From contig NC_071333.1 in the NCBI RefSeq assembly GCF_010183535.1, positions 12,460,587 to 12,524,586 on the forward strand: 64,000 bases of DNA. The letters run 5' to 3'. Below, piece by piece: positions 50,301 through 63,423 of this stretch. Source of the DNA: Caenorhabditis remanei. Its lineage: Eukaryota > Nematoda > Chromadorea > Rhabditida > Rhabditidae. Below the pieces are notes generated by a model. The model had not been told where the DNA came from, searched no databases, and saw nothing but the letters and a program-made list of their open reading frames with translations. The first letter of the stretch is position 1; every line of letters starts with the position of its first letter. Both the position numbers and the translations under genes were made by a program.

Positions 50301-52325
50301 GCAAGCAGCGCTTCTTTTCTGATTTCGGCCAAAAAACTGACACATACAAACACGTGATCTCAGATTTTGCTTCATCTATAAATTAGTGAACGCTGTTTGC
50401 ATGGAAAAGAATATCACGAGAAATCAGGGATGCAGGACAATAAAAACCAAATATAGCTGTACAAAATTTGTTGATACTTTCTTCTTGACTGATTCAAAGA
50501 AAGTATATTTTTTGAAGCGGAAAGAGTTTTGGATAACTCACGTTAGAAACCGTTTAATTTTGAAACAAAGGAAATTGTCAGAGAGATCGGCGCAGAATCG
50601 TTTGAAAAATTTACGAGCCTGTTTTCATGTTTTCTTTTGGCGTAAGCGTTTCAAGTGCAGAAAAAAGGGATACATAGCGAGCGTACAAAATTATGTACGT
50701 ACTAAATCAGCACTATCCAACCTAGACGCCCCACCTATAAGAATTTTAAATGTTTGACTCATCTGATAAGATGATTGTAACAATAATGACTTCAAAACCA
50801 AGGAAAAACTCCAATATGTGCGAGGATGAGAGAAAACCACAACACAAAAAAGTAAAAAGGAAGTCACCCACGATGGTTGAACTATTGAAATATTCAATGA
50901 AGAAAATGTGGTGGACTTAACTGAGACTACGCGGGAGCACCCCTCATCGAAACGGCGGAAAAAGTCAGATTGATGCGTGCGAATTCATTGGTTTGAGGAG
51001 AGAGCTTTCCAATTAGCCGCCGGCAGTAAGTGATGTGGATGCTCAAGAACCCGAAGATTGGCTGAACAGATGAGGATTATTGATTCATCGTAGAGAGGAA
51101 GTTCAAATGAGGAAGTGTGTTTTGTAGCCAGATTATGGGAAATGTTGATATTCACGTTGTTAAGCTTTTTTCGACAAGACGAAGAACTACACGGGAAAAA
51201 CAACTTGCGTTTTCAAATAATGTCAATTCATTTAAATTTGAACGCTCATCAAAAACAAAACCAAAAATTACACAACTTTTGAAAGAGAAGTCCCTTAATC
51301 AGTAAAATTGTTTTGCCCGGGATACTGTATCAAAGACTCCCTTTTCAAGTTTCTTGCTCAATCAATTAAATTGAGTGTTTCTGAACACAAAACTGAAATT
51401 TACAAAGAAGAGGTTGAATAAGGATTCCTTACTTTTCATAGGATAAGGAACTAAAAATTGTATGAACATTATATGTGCTACGTCAAAAATGTCTCATTCG
51501 TAGATCCGACAACATTTAATCCCACCTGCTTAGCCGGCCTCTTCAATGTATTCTTAGCCGATCCTTCTGTCATTTTCAAATTAGTTCCAAAAATAACTTC
51601 ATTCGTGAACTTTGCATTTTTCTCTGTTTAGTCATATACACATTAGTCAACGAACGAATAATTGGCTTTGTTAAAAGATTCACAAGTTGTGTTATAGCTG
51701 TTTTCAAACATATAAAGCAAAACAAAACAATAGATAACATGAGAAAGATTCATCCATTTTAGATGATGGTGAGGATCCGGTGACGAGTAGAAAAAAAACG
51801 GAAAGATGTTTCTCGAGAGATCGAATTAGAGGTTCTGAGTTCGCTCTTCTCAAAAAGAGATGGTGGATTGAGTTAGCACTAAAGTTGGAAGAAGAAAAGC
51901 GCATTTCCGAAAGACGACAAACTAATAAAAAGTTTGGTGTGACAGATAGGAATAGATAGAATAGGCAAAAAAAGAGAAAAACGGAAAGAAGAATAAGAAA
52001 GGAGTAGGCGTTCGATGGAATTCACTTTGCGAACTAATGGATAGAGTTTCAGTGGTTTTCTCTTATTCTGTTTTTTTTTGTAAAAACTCAGAAAGCTTTC
52101 AGATAACACAGTTGGAAAAAAATTTTCAGAAAAAAAACTGCTTATAAAGATGAATTTATTGAATTGGTTCTGAATATCAAACACATTTAAAATATATACC
52201 GCAATCACAATTTTAATAAACACAAACTTCGTACAAACCACTACAAAAAGCATTTTTGAGATTTTTATGGCAAATTATTATATTTTTTTATTCTAATATG
52301 ACGGAAATTTCATTTTAGAAAAATT

Positions 52326-52467
52326 TAAAAGTATATAATCTTTTTCTAGTTCAGATACAGAGAATTACGCCATTGGGCCGCGCCTAGGCTCACAGGCCCA
52401 TCTATGCACACCTTCACCTGACCGTCTCTCATAGACAGCCAGGAAGGCCCCGGCAGGGAGAAAAACA
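52326..52467 (+). repeat. Dispersed repeat, copy 2
   Basis: This is the second copy of the 47.2 kb repeat, differing at roughly nine positions over about 125 bases counted by eye. Its downstream shared CCGTATTAAAA motif lies closer to the conserved block than in copy 1. Confidence 0.8.
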
Positions 52468-52576
52468 AATTTTCTGTATCATCCATTTTTTAAATTCCCA
52501 AAAAATCAAGAAGAAAATCCTCGCTTTAATTGGGTGTCTGACGCCGTATTAAAATTCCTATCATGGACAATCCAAA

Positions 52577-52861
52577 CTACATAAAAAACCGTACAAGAAA
52601 CATTTTGAGATCGACAAGTATGATTTTATTGTACATTCTGACCTTTGAAGTGTGGAAAAAAGTTTTCGCGACTGTTTGTGGACATTTTAGCGGAAAGAAA
52701 CCAAAGAATTGAGAACGGTCAGAAACTACAAACTGTTCGAGTATTTCCGAAACCAAATAAATGACATACCACACCGAATACTTTGAGTCGATGACAGTGA
52801 GAGTGTAGTCATAGAGGACTACAATGTGTTTCAGCAGAAAATAGCCGTCCTTCTGGTCCAT
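52577..52861 (-). CDS. Possible intronless ORF of 94 aa
   Basis: An ATG-led frame (MDQKDGYFLLKHIVVLYDY) uses codons such as CTC, ATC and TAC that are commoner in genes than in the flanking AT-rich DNA. It shows no signal peptide and I recognise no domain. There is no AATAAA close to the stop. It lies just beside dispersed repeat copy 2. It could be a lone exon of a lost gene, a small gene or chance. Confidence 0.22.
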   Translation of the reverse strand: MDQKDGYFLLKHIVVLYDYTLTVIDSKYSVWYVIYLVSEILEQFVVSDRSQFFGFFPLKCPQTVAKTFFHTSKVRMYNKIILVDLKMFLVRFFM

Positions 52862-55800
52862 ATTTTAATTTGTACTTCAAATTGAATTTCTGTCCTTTTT
52901 CTTTTTGACGCCGTCTGTTTTTATCTCTTTGGATGGCTAACACCATTTCTTGAGATGCAACTAAATTAGTGTTGTAAAAATTTAGATCTGTATCGCAACT
53001 CTTGTGAACAAACTGAAAATGAAAAAAAAATAATCAAGAAACTTATCAAGCAAATATTTTGAATTCGAGCGGATTGACATAGCGGTAAATATCCAGCAAT
53101 TCAATCGAATGTACTTAATCGTCAAGTCTTCATCTTTGACCGGAAAAAGACAAAAAAAAAACTCAAAATCCCACCCTTAAGGATAAAGCAAAACGAAAGT
53201 TGAGAGAGGAGTTAGTTGGAAAATCAAAAGCGCGCATCATCCTATGCTGTGTCTCGTAAAGGGATGATCAGAAGCTAATGTGTTTTGTTCCGCTTCAGTA
53301 ACCTCGTTTTCATTTTTTGTTCGGTTTGGCTCCACATTACAATATGGCATGAAACCGAAAAAAAACTGAAGGTCAGACTGGCTTGGCATTCTGATGAATA
53401 AATGAGTAATGTTGGATTAAGCGAGTAAAGTAAGATAAAATGACTTTTCAGAGTTTTTTTGGGGTTGTCATGAAATATGAACCAAGAGTCAAGTCTAGTG
53501 ATTATCAATTTTCAAAAATGACAATTTGGAAAACAGGGAATCCGTGTTTAACTGGTTTATAGGCTTGTTTTGCCTAATCGCTTGAATTGGAACAAAAATA
53601 TCATATTGAAGCATTTCGCCGTCTCCTCTCTTTCAAAACAAATTTGACAGAGCCTACCGCTGAACAATGGCCTGCTCTTCTTTCCCTCTCATCTCCAAAA
53701 AATGAAATGTGTTTACGACTGAATAATGTTTTTGTATTGGAGCATCTTTCATTTTCACTTTTTTTTTCTGATCCTTATTTTGTCGCCCACTGGTCCGAAC
53801 CATATCAATATTGAATTATATTGCTTGATTCCAGTTAAATGAGTGGAAAAAGTTTAAAACACAGAGACGAAGTAATGCAAAAGATGAAAAGAATTGGAAA
53901 TGAATGTGGGCGGTAGGTAAATAGGGTCAAGATTTTAGATGTGAATGCTCGATGCGGGCTAACACAATGGGATGCTCGAGGAGTTAAATTAAAACGGTTT
54001 GACACTGAGAGAAAGAGAAGAAAAAATTGTAAAAGTGAACGTAGGCATTGCGACGCAAAGTGTTAAAACATATATTAATGCATTCTTGGGATTGAAAATC
54101 ACGACTTTTTTTTTAAATTTCTCAAGTGGAACGATCTTGTAATTGATGTTTCAAACTGAAGTTCAAACTACATACAGAGAAAAGCAGATGGATGTATTGT
54201 TATTCCGAAAATCGAATGTTTTTGAGCGAATCTCGTAACAGACTAGATAGACTTATGTTTTTAAATAGGTCTTCTGATTCTTCCAGTGTCAAAAAAAAAA
54301 CGGAATTTAGCAGAGTTACATATCCGGTAACCAATATGATCAAACGAAAAGTTATAGGGATGAATAAAAACTAGTTGCTCATGAAGCAGTCATCCCTCCT
54401 CCTGAAATTGGATAACAAGGAATTGTCAAAGAACAAAATAAATGAAAGAAAACACACAAGAGAGCAACGTTTTTAAAGGAGATGTAGGGCTTCATCTAAG
54501 AGTGTCAGAATCGAATATAGATACATTCCGAGAGTGAAGATGTATACGTTTCTTCGTCAAGTCTCATTACATCAGATGCGCATGAACTTTTGTTTTATGT
54601 ATCAAAGGAAAAAAGAAAGTAAATCACATTTGGTGACTACTACTGGTCAGTACTAGAGGATTAAACACTACAAGAGTATTATTTTTCAACAGTCTTTTGC
54701 CGACAGAAAACTTTGATCTAGTTTTATTTGTCTGTTAACAAAATAGTGCACAGAATTTTACAAAATGTGATCTTTCAGAAGAAATTTATTTTTTTACAGG
54801 ACTTTGATTTGTTGGAATAATTGAGGCTGATTGTTATTTCATATCACAATCCGCTAAAAATCAAAGCACAACCTTCCTATCTGACAAGCACAATAATATA
54901 CATGAATTTTGATAAAATGCCAAAACCAAACAGGAAACAAAACTTCCTGACTACCTCATCAAAAAATTTTTACTTTATCATTTTTGATGTGAAGTAAAAT
55001 GACTGCTATAGTATGTATCCGAATTTGATAACAACATTTTAAGTATGTAGAATGGAAGAACTGAGCAATGACGCTAGACTAACTTTTTTGAAATGAACAT
55101 CTTGCACTCATATTTCAAATCGTTACTTTTTTCAGAAATGATAAATGACTAGGAAGTAGTTTTACAATGTATGTGAGTTTTTGAAGAACTATTTCTTCCT
55201 TGTCCGATGATTGTTTAGTTATAATGGTTAGATTTTATTGTTCAGCTTTTCAAAAAGTTATTATAGAGCAAAAATCAAATTTCCCAACTACAAAAACGAA
55301 ACTAAAGGAAAACAAAAATGAACCGGATACTTGCTATATAAGAACATAGTGAGAGGATATTCCGTGAATCGACTAATGCGGCTAACTAAAATGAGTCATT
55401 TTGTCAGATTTGGCTAGTTTTATACGAAAAACCAAACAGAAAAAAAAAGAATGAATAAGTAAAAAAAAAAGTGAAAAACTGACAACAATAAAAGAAAACC
55501 TTCAAGAAGATCTCATGTTGCCAATTAGGAGCGATAAGTTGGGAATTCATTTGTTTCTGGGAAGCCCGTCAGTCTCAATGATCCCTTTTTTCTGATGTCA
55601 ACCTTGCATGAGGGAAATGTAAAAGTTTGTTTTTATAACACTGGCTTGACCAGTAGATAATCAAAAATTGGTGCCTATTTCCAAAAAACAAAAAAGTAGT
55701 GTGGGCGAATAAGATAGGGAAATCATCAACAAAATGGTGCAGAATATCGAATCTAATCGCGTTAGTGATCCGCCATTTCCTAATCGGAGAACATGCGAGT

Positions 55801-56232
55801 GCTCGCATATTTGCCCTCACTCTCCGACACAACTATTTTTCCAATTCACAAAAGATTCAGGAGATTCAGATGATGATAAATTGACGTCCCGATTCGCTCG
55901 TTTACCAAATATAAGGCTCTATTTCCTTTAGAAGGATACACAGAAAAAAGAATCAAAACATCAGATTACGGCTAAAACGAGTGCAATGACGTAGAGCCAG
56001 TTTCCAGAGAAGTTAAACAATGGCAAAAATCACATTCACACCAAAATCACACATTGACCTAAATGGCTTCCAATAAGTTAGAAAACGTACACACCCTGAA
56101 ATTTCAAATGTGCGGCATGAGTAGTCGAGTTCATGAATATTTAATTTGATTCGACAAAATTTCATCTATGTAGTAACTGGAACAAAGGTTGGGAAAGACG
56201 GAAGCGTGCAAGTGCAATCGTCTGGTTTTCTA
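52862..56232. other. Intergenic AT-rich region
   Basis: No ORF has splice or domain support. The 75-codon + frame at 53587-53814 and overlapping frames at 55575-55931 look like chance. No repeat structure was noted. Confidence 0.45.
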
Positions 56233-57470
56233 TTAGGTTGGCAAGAAAGTTTTTGTGCATGACTCAAGTTGTTTTTACTCAAACAGGAAGCATTCCAAAT
56301 ACCAAACATAGTAACCATCTTAGTCCACAACTGTCTCCAATTTACTGGATAGGTTCCCGATATCGTCCTGGCAGATCTCCGGTTGTTTCGAGGCAAAATA
56401 GACTTCCACACATTTTTCGACTTGACTTCAAGTATCGAAGTCCTGTTCAGCGGCAAAGCGCTGAATTACCCCGAATTTATAGTAATTTGTTAGAAGAAGG
56501 TCCGAACTCTAATTTGAATAATTAAAAACTATTTTCCAATAATAGGTGAGAAAATATTTTGTCGGGTATGCAACTAGCGGATATGCAACATTATGGAGGT
56601 GGCAGACTTTTTGACCGTGTGGAGCTAAAGACTCACGTATAGTTTTGATTTTTTGCACACAAAAAGAACAGAAGTAGACGATTATTTTTTCACATTTTCC
56701 AATCATATACGTTGTGTTGGGTCCTCCACATTAGGGTAATTATTTTCTTTGGGTATGATTCCCTTTTGATGATGTCTACCAGCGTTTGATCAACGACAAG
56801 TCGGTGGGTTTCCCTGGGGTAGTTTATGTGCAATACCCACTCTCTATCAGTGATACCCAAATGGTTAAGTCGATTGAAGTTTGAAAGAGGAGAGAGAATT
56901 CGAAGCCGCATGTCTACCTTTCACTGAACGCGGATCTTAGCCAAAATATGACTGTTCAATGTCTCTTTTTTTATTGTTGCCGACACATTTCAAAAAGTTT
57001 CCAATTGTGTTATAAGTAGTAGTGATTATCATTGATAGTTCACAGGAAGATTGAGATGGAAACTCTCTTTTTACAGCTCACATCATGTACAAATCCTATT
57101 CATATGCACTTTTAGTACGTGGTACTTCGACCACAGAAAAATCGCATTTCTCAAAGTTGGAAACTTAATTACTTATAGTGTGCCAAAAGAAGAATTCATC
57201 CTTGTAAACTTTTCCTGTTGGTTGCACAAATTTTGAAATTTTGGTATTAGATGGAAAGCGGAAATAAAAATATTGCTGTAAGAGTTGTCGGTCAAGAATA
57301 AAGATAGACATGGCTCTTGCAGAAGAGAAGCGTCGGGGGGAATTCCTGACTGCTATCAGAATCACAGAGAGTTTATCTAACAAAGGGTATGCGTAGTTGG
57401 TTTTGTTTCTTGTCGATTGACTGGCAACATTCGAAACAAAACATGCACAAAAACTTTCTTGCCAACCTAA
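56233..57470 (-). mobile_element. Decayed mariner transposon
   Basis: The ends are perfect inverted repeats of about 29 bases beginning TTAGGTTGGCAAGAAAG, flanked on both sides by TA, the usual mariner target duplication. The length, 1238 bp, is normal for a mariner. The minus strand carries transposase remnants: the D-containing motif region appears as ITDREWVLHINYPRETH near 56850, and a C-terminal segment like FASKQPEICQDDI near 56350-56400. Both are broken by stops and frame changes, and the N-terminal part is hardly recognisable. The copy cannot encode a working transposase. Confidence 0.9.
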
Positions 57471-59371
57471 TATTATTTATGTTGGTTGTAAGATCTTCGG
57501 AACAATTTTTACGGAAACAAAACGACGTGAAAATTGGAATTTTACTCAAAAATCCGAGTTGCAACGTTGGTAAGATAAATTGGTGTCCACACTTGTAGTT
57601 TGAAATCAATAGTAAGTGAACCAAAATGTTAAACGTCGAAACTAACTGACTTTCATAAACTTCTGCAAAACACAACACCAGACAGAATATAAGGAATTCC
57701 GATAATGTTTGCTTATTACAAATCAAGGAAGTTTTACAATGTTTGCGAGAGAAACCAAACAGCTCAAACTTATTTCGGGTCCTGTTTTGAAGATTTTCAT
57801 CTTTCCTGCTAAACTTTTAGAAGGATAATAAGAAAATGGTGGTCTTGAAAATTAATCAAGTCTCGAGGAGGCAAACATTGTCTAGGTTGGTACCGTCTAG
57901 ACAAAAATAGATGAATAATATCACATTGCTATTGTTGATGAACACACTGGAAATTTGAGAAAACTTGGGTGTCTCATCTAGACTTTATGTTTTCTCATTT
58001 GAAACTTTGCTCTGTCAAAAAATGAGTAAAGACGAGACTGACCGGGAAAAGAACGAATGCTCCTGAAAAAGACCCTATTCACTACATACTAGTGAAATTT
58101 GACAAGTGAAAACTATTCCATCATCTTTGACAGGACAAGGGTGGAACATTAACTAAATTCTACGTCTACGTTTGGAATTCCCCAGAAGTTATGCGATTTT
58201 TCGAGTAATTGGGGTGCGAGTAACTATAAATAAGTAAGACGGAAACCGGGGCCATAGATTCTGAATTTGTGCGGATGCTCGGGTGCAAAACAAAACGTGA
58301 ATGATTCTTATACACATGTGTAGAGACATTTCATGTTTGAATAAATAATGAGAGAATGTTTAGACGTTGTTTTTGTTCTCATCTTCTGAATAAAAAAGCT
58401 AACTACAGGAGTAACAGTTTTGAGACATACTCGAGCAAGAAATTTCAAAAGTGTCATTTTAATTGATTCGATGTTAGAAAGTTCACTAATGACTATGAAA
58501 GAATATTTTAAGTACTATCACATTTCGGATAATTATTAATGAAAAATAACGTGTTATACCAAGACGTGAACTTCATATTCTATAAAACGCGGATCAGTTA
58601 ATTTACATACACGGTAAATTGTTTCAAACTTTTCTAGTTAACTACGACAATGTATATGTATTAGTTTGCATTGGCGGCAGTTTTCCTGTGTGATGTATTT
58701 TTAGACACTTGTTGATTCCCTGATTCCAGCTAAACCCATTGGTTTGAAATTATCACAGTCCGACAACTTTTATTGTCTTCATAATCCCAAAATGCAAAAA
58801 TGTTTGATTTTTTGTTGAACATGTGCAGTGTATAAATTTTAAATTGTATATTTCAAATGCAACTATTTGATGATCAGTCAAAAAAATACAGAAAGGACCA
58901 AAACGCAAAATCCTAGAAAATGACAAACAATATGAATTCAATTCCAATGTGCAATATACATAAAGTAAAGAAATCTGTTGGGAAAGAAAACTAAACGCGA
59001 GATCTGACAATGAAATAGAGTCTCCATCTAGTTTAAAAATTGTATAGCAAGAAAAATTAGATATTATGCGATTTGAATGCCTTCAGAATCAAGTTTGGTG
59101 AGAGCAAATGACGATTTTAAGGAGTGTGGGCGGGAGATGATGGACCGGAAAGTTTCGTTGGGAGAAAAAAGAATCAGGAGTTGTTAAAGGCACTCATAGT
59201 GGGTATATACAGTTTTAAGAGCATTATTAGTGTTTTGTTTTTAGAAAAACTTTTACATGTAATGCTACCAATGAGATGATTAATAATACTAATTTGGTTA
59301 AGATGATTTGAATATATAGTTTATCTTTTCAATGGTGACTGTAACTTTGTTGAAAGAAGGATGACTGATAA
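57471..59371. other. Intergenic region downstream of the RYBP-like gene
   Basis: This is AT-rich and includes the 3' flank of the RYBP-like gene. No gene is supported; the minus-strand frame at 58753-59010 is low complexity. Confidence 0.45.
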
Positions 59372-61351
59372 TCAATGACGTCTGCTAGGAAATTCGTCGA
59401 AGTAAGCAGGAAAACCATTGGCCACAATAAATATCTTTTGTGGCGTATCTCTGAAAGTAGAAAAATTTAAAACAACTGTATAACTATTATTGTTGCTAAC
59501 CGATGAATCATATAATCCGGAATTTGGCAGCTTTTTGAAACGGAAGCAGACGCATCAAATAGTGGTGCCTCGAAACTGCAATTTTACACAATGAATAATA
59601 TAAAACTTCCAATTGTAATCATAACACACCTTCTATTGCCTTCTGAAGATGAAGAATCTGTTTCTGAAGATTGTCGGGACGTTGTGGGGCTAACATTGTG
59701 ATGTGATCCTATAGAAGAAACTGATTCTCTCATTACTTTTTGTTGATTCCAGCTGTGAGGTAAACTCATAGCTTCTGATTCCACAGCTACCAAATCAACT
59801 CCGGTTAGACTTTTGTGGGATTTCAGCGAGTTGAAATTTTGTAGTGTTCCTTGATCCAACGTCGTCACCATTTTTTCTGGGCGATGTTGCATTACATCTT
59901 TTCCTTGGCTTGCAGGCGTTGGGGGTATTACAGTTGAAACGGATGTGGAAGGAACATCAAGTGACACTGGTGGAAGCCGCTGTTTTTCTGTTAGGTTGAC
60001 GTTATGTGAATTGGATGGCACTTCTAGAGGAATCCGATCGGAAACTTCTGAAGTGATTGACTCTATATTGCTGCTGGACGGCATTATCTTTTGAGGTGTT
60101 CCATTGTTAGATGGAGTTGGTTCTCTTGAGATTTTTGGAGACTTCTTCTTAATTGGCGTCAAACTTTTTTCTCGAATTGGCTCCGTTGATTTTGAAGATG
60201 TAATGAATTTCATTAGTGTTTCTTGAAGATCAGACATTCCACTTGCTACAGGTTCTATTTTGGGCGTCAGTTCCCTTAAGTTTTCAAATGTCATTGGGTT
60301 TTCTGGCATTGGAATTTTGAGGTTTTTCAAAATAGTATTTCCATCAAGTTCTTCAAGTTTCATTTCTGTTGTTGTCACTTCCTCACTTGTTTCTCGTGTT
60401 GCTGACGTTTTCAACATTGATCGTTCCTTTCGCTTTCTAAAGATAGAATATTTAGATATTCGGGAAAGATTGCATCTTTGTTAAACCTACAATGATTTCT
60501 CCTTTTCCACTTGTTTTTGTACCATATCGGTAATACTTTTCTGCATTTCCACAACATTGTCGTTACACCGAGATCTGCGTGTGGAAGTTCCTTTTCTGAA
60601 AAATAGGGAAAGTTTACTTTCTGGCCAATAACACGTTTTTTCTGTCCATCTCGAGTTTATTCTCATAGTACGAGTGCACACACGTTCTCTCATTATTTGC
60701 TCAGTCACCTCTGTTGCTTTTCTCTGCATCATACACACTATAGTGACGGTCAAGCTACCAAAAGTGAACAGTCTGAACAGGAAGCCAGACGGATATCGAG
60801 GTTGGGTCATTATTCGTTTTTCATAGTTTTCATGCATAAAACATGACGCGGAACTGAATATCAATCACACACCTACGTGTACACAGACGAAACATAAAAT
60901 AACATCAAATAAGCGGTCTCGCATGGCAGATGAAAAATGTTTTTTGCCTGGAACTAATAGAGACAACAGAAGACGCAATAAGCGACACTAGAAATAACCT
61001 AAAAACCAGATAATCTAAAAATATAAATAACAACAGGTGAAAGAAAATTTGTGTGATGTTGTTGGAAGTAGACTTTCCAAAAAAAGTACATTTCGTCACA
61101 CTATATTTGAAAAATCACATTTTCAGCTGTGTTATTTTAAACATTTTTCTGATCCTAAAGATTTTTCAACAACAAAAAATAGCTTGCCTCGTTCCACATA
61201 CAACACAGCGGAACGCCGCTGCTCGATTTACGAATGTGCACGAATGACAGGCCCATCTATTAATTTCGTCTATATCAAGTCCATCATCTCCTTCGTCAAC
61301 ATCGAAATCTTCTTCACTATTTTTCCTTTTTGTCCTCTTCCGACTTGACAT
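59372..61351 (-). CDS. RYBP/YAF2-like RanBP2-type zinc-finger protein
   Basis: Five exons (61188-61351, 60491-60595, 59630-60436, 59501-59575, 59372-59450) keep frame for 409 aa. The N-terminus is charged (MSSRKRTKRKNSEEDFDVDE). A RanBP2-type zinc finger follows at about 33-55: WACHSCTFVNRAAAFRC and VVCGTR, with four cysteines. It continues directly into RKGTSTRRSR, the same junction as in RYBP and YAF2 (RKGTSTRKPR). A Lys/Glu-rich segment and a long Ser/Thr/Pro-rich, probably disordered region follow. Vertebrate RYBP/YAF2 bind RING1 in non-canonical Polycomb complex 1 and ubiquitin through this finger; a nuclear chromatin role is inferred here. The RING1-binding C-terminal part is not obviously conserved. 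Intron 1 needs a GC donor. The start is the ATG nearest the finger with a charged RYBP-like leader. Confidence 0.87.
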
Positions 61352-63423
61352 TGAAGACGGCCTGAGTGATTGGCTCTAGCAGTAATAATGAGCGGCGGGA
61401 GAGGACTGCAAAACAGAGATATTCCGTATTGATGTGAAATGAGAAAAGAAAATGAGAAAGAACAAAAGAAATGTTGCTTGAAAAAGCGACAAAGTTTAGG
61501 AGCAAAACGGACAAGACATCGGGAGAAGAAGACGAAACCGAAGGAAAGGAAGAAAAAAAAAGGAAAAACTGGGAAAGGAAGAAAAAAAGAAGAGAAAGCA
61601 AACAAAATAGGCAATAAAATAAGAGAGTGAAGGGAAAAGAGAGCTCAAATTTATTGCGGATTTTAAGGAAGAGTAGCGGGTAGGAGGAGGATAAAATGTG
61701 GATCGAGAAACGTTACAAAAAATGATTTATGCTTATTCTTTCTTATTCTTCATCAGTTCATCCTTTTCTCGCGGAGACATTGATTCGAAAACACGATTTT
61801 GCCAAGAATCTACGGATAAGAGGAAATTGTAAAAAAGGGGGCGGGGCCAAGGCGAACCGAAGAATACGAGAAGAAAAGCAATTCCATATTGATGAAAAAG
61901 AGAAGCCATTTGAAAGGAAGTTACTTTCTCAAAACTAACCATTTCAACGCTTCAGTCTTTCGTTTTTCGACCCTCTGGAGAAAAGTAGAACAGCATGGTC
62001 AACATCATCCCGAAAAAAGGCGGCCGCGCAGGCTAAACGAGGACGATGAGAAGGAGAAATTGAAATGAAATGCGGTCAAACCTCATTGAAATCGAACGAA
62101 CAGTGAGGGAAACGAAGGACGATGAGCGAGGAAATAACTGACGGATCGAGGCAGTGCGCGTGCAGTGATGTAAACACCACATTCCGATAGGTGTGAGAGC
62201 GCGCCATGAACCAATCCGATGGAGCGCACTTGTTTCTCAATGGCCACTAATCGGGGTTACGATGAGAGGACAAAGGTCCCTGGGAAGTGGACATTCACAA
62301 TACTTTCCTATTCTAAGCCTCTTCTACTCAAGTACTCTCTCGCCACAGACCTTGTTACCCGAGAGTTTACTCGGGACCATTGATCGTAGATTTGTTGCAA
62401 ACTGCTGTCGCAAACAAAACCTTCCCGCCACTGCCACACATTGGTGCTTTGAGTATATGTAGCAGGAATACGGAGAAGAGAATACTGAATTTTAGATATG
62501 AGTTGCCGATTCTAGATACACATTTTTACGTGGTTCTAACAAAAAACATGGGATGTTAGAAGGTTTTCGGTTTCTTGTGAGATGAAACACAAAAAATGTG
62601 AAACGTGAGCTGTTCAACAACACGTATTAGCTGAGTGACTCAGAAACAAACTAGTTCTCTGGACGTGATTTTTGAAAGGGAAACAGGTCATCTACTACCG
62701 CGCCTATTTTTTTCAAAAAGTACAAAAAGGGTTAAGGAAAAAAGTAATGTGATTGGATTACTGTTTCTACAATTTTCCTGATTTGCTACTAAAACAAATT
62801 TGCTGAAAAAAAATTATACTAGATGGATATTTTAGTAAAATGGAAGAACAAGCCAATCGAATTAGTTTTCTCTTTTGTTATAGAACAATTGAACGACGCA
62901 CACGCTGTTTTTTTTTGCTATCGAGGAAGAAACCAAAAAACAGAAAAATGAGCCAAGTAATCCTTGTTTTGACATGACAACTTGTGTTTTGTGATTTGAC
63001 TTGACACATTTGGCAATGTACAACTTTCAGTAGAAATGAGAAAAAGGAAGTTGTGGTAGAAAGACATTCTAAGAAGAACAAAAAGAGGATGGCAGGAAAA
63101 CTAGTGATTACAATTATAAATGGATGGATGGTGAAGAATGGGGAGAGCGTTCGTTCGGAGTGTTCGATTGGGGGAAAGTGAGAAAAGAGAAGAAGAGACA
63201 TTGAGGAAGAGAGAAAGAGGATCGAGTGGGTGAACGGATAGACAAAATAAAGATAAATGAAGGAATCGAGGAGAAACTCAAAATAAAAACGAAATAAAGA
63301 ATATACACATTTAGTAAATGAAATTCTCAATTTTTGGTTGAAGAAAACATGCAAGTTACATCTTGACACTTGTGGAAAAAAAGAGTTAAAAGTTTTATTT
63401 TGACTTTCATTTTCTGCACTTAC
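61352..63423. other. Upstream region of the RYBP-like gene, purine-rich and CpG-containing
   Basis: A strongly purine-rich tract at about 61439-61640 gives Lys/Glu-rich and, on the other strand, Phe/Ser-rich false ORFs. GC-richer DNA at about 61990-62460 may be a promoter. Pyrimidine-rich minus-strand DNA covers 62880-63300. No gene is supported. Confidence 0.45.

Larger units (their letters stand above)
45221..52576. other. Gene-poor, repeat-containing region
   Basis: This stretch holds a GC-rich MITE, a dispersed repeat and long AT-rich DNA. Poly-A/G and poly-T/C tracts at about 45930-46560 give low-complexity ORFs. The 123-codon + frame at 50386-50757 is Lys/Arg-rich without splice or domain support. 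No gene is supported. Confidence 0.45.

Noticed and set aside
50386..50757. 123-codon basic + strand ORF
   Set aside because: Lys/Arg-rich with no recognisable domain, signal or splice context; probably chance in A-rich DNA.
51879..52253. 124-codon minus-strand ORF
   Set aside because: Hydrophobic low-complexity translation of T-rich DNA; no supporting features.
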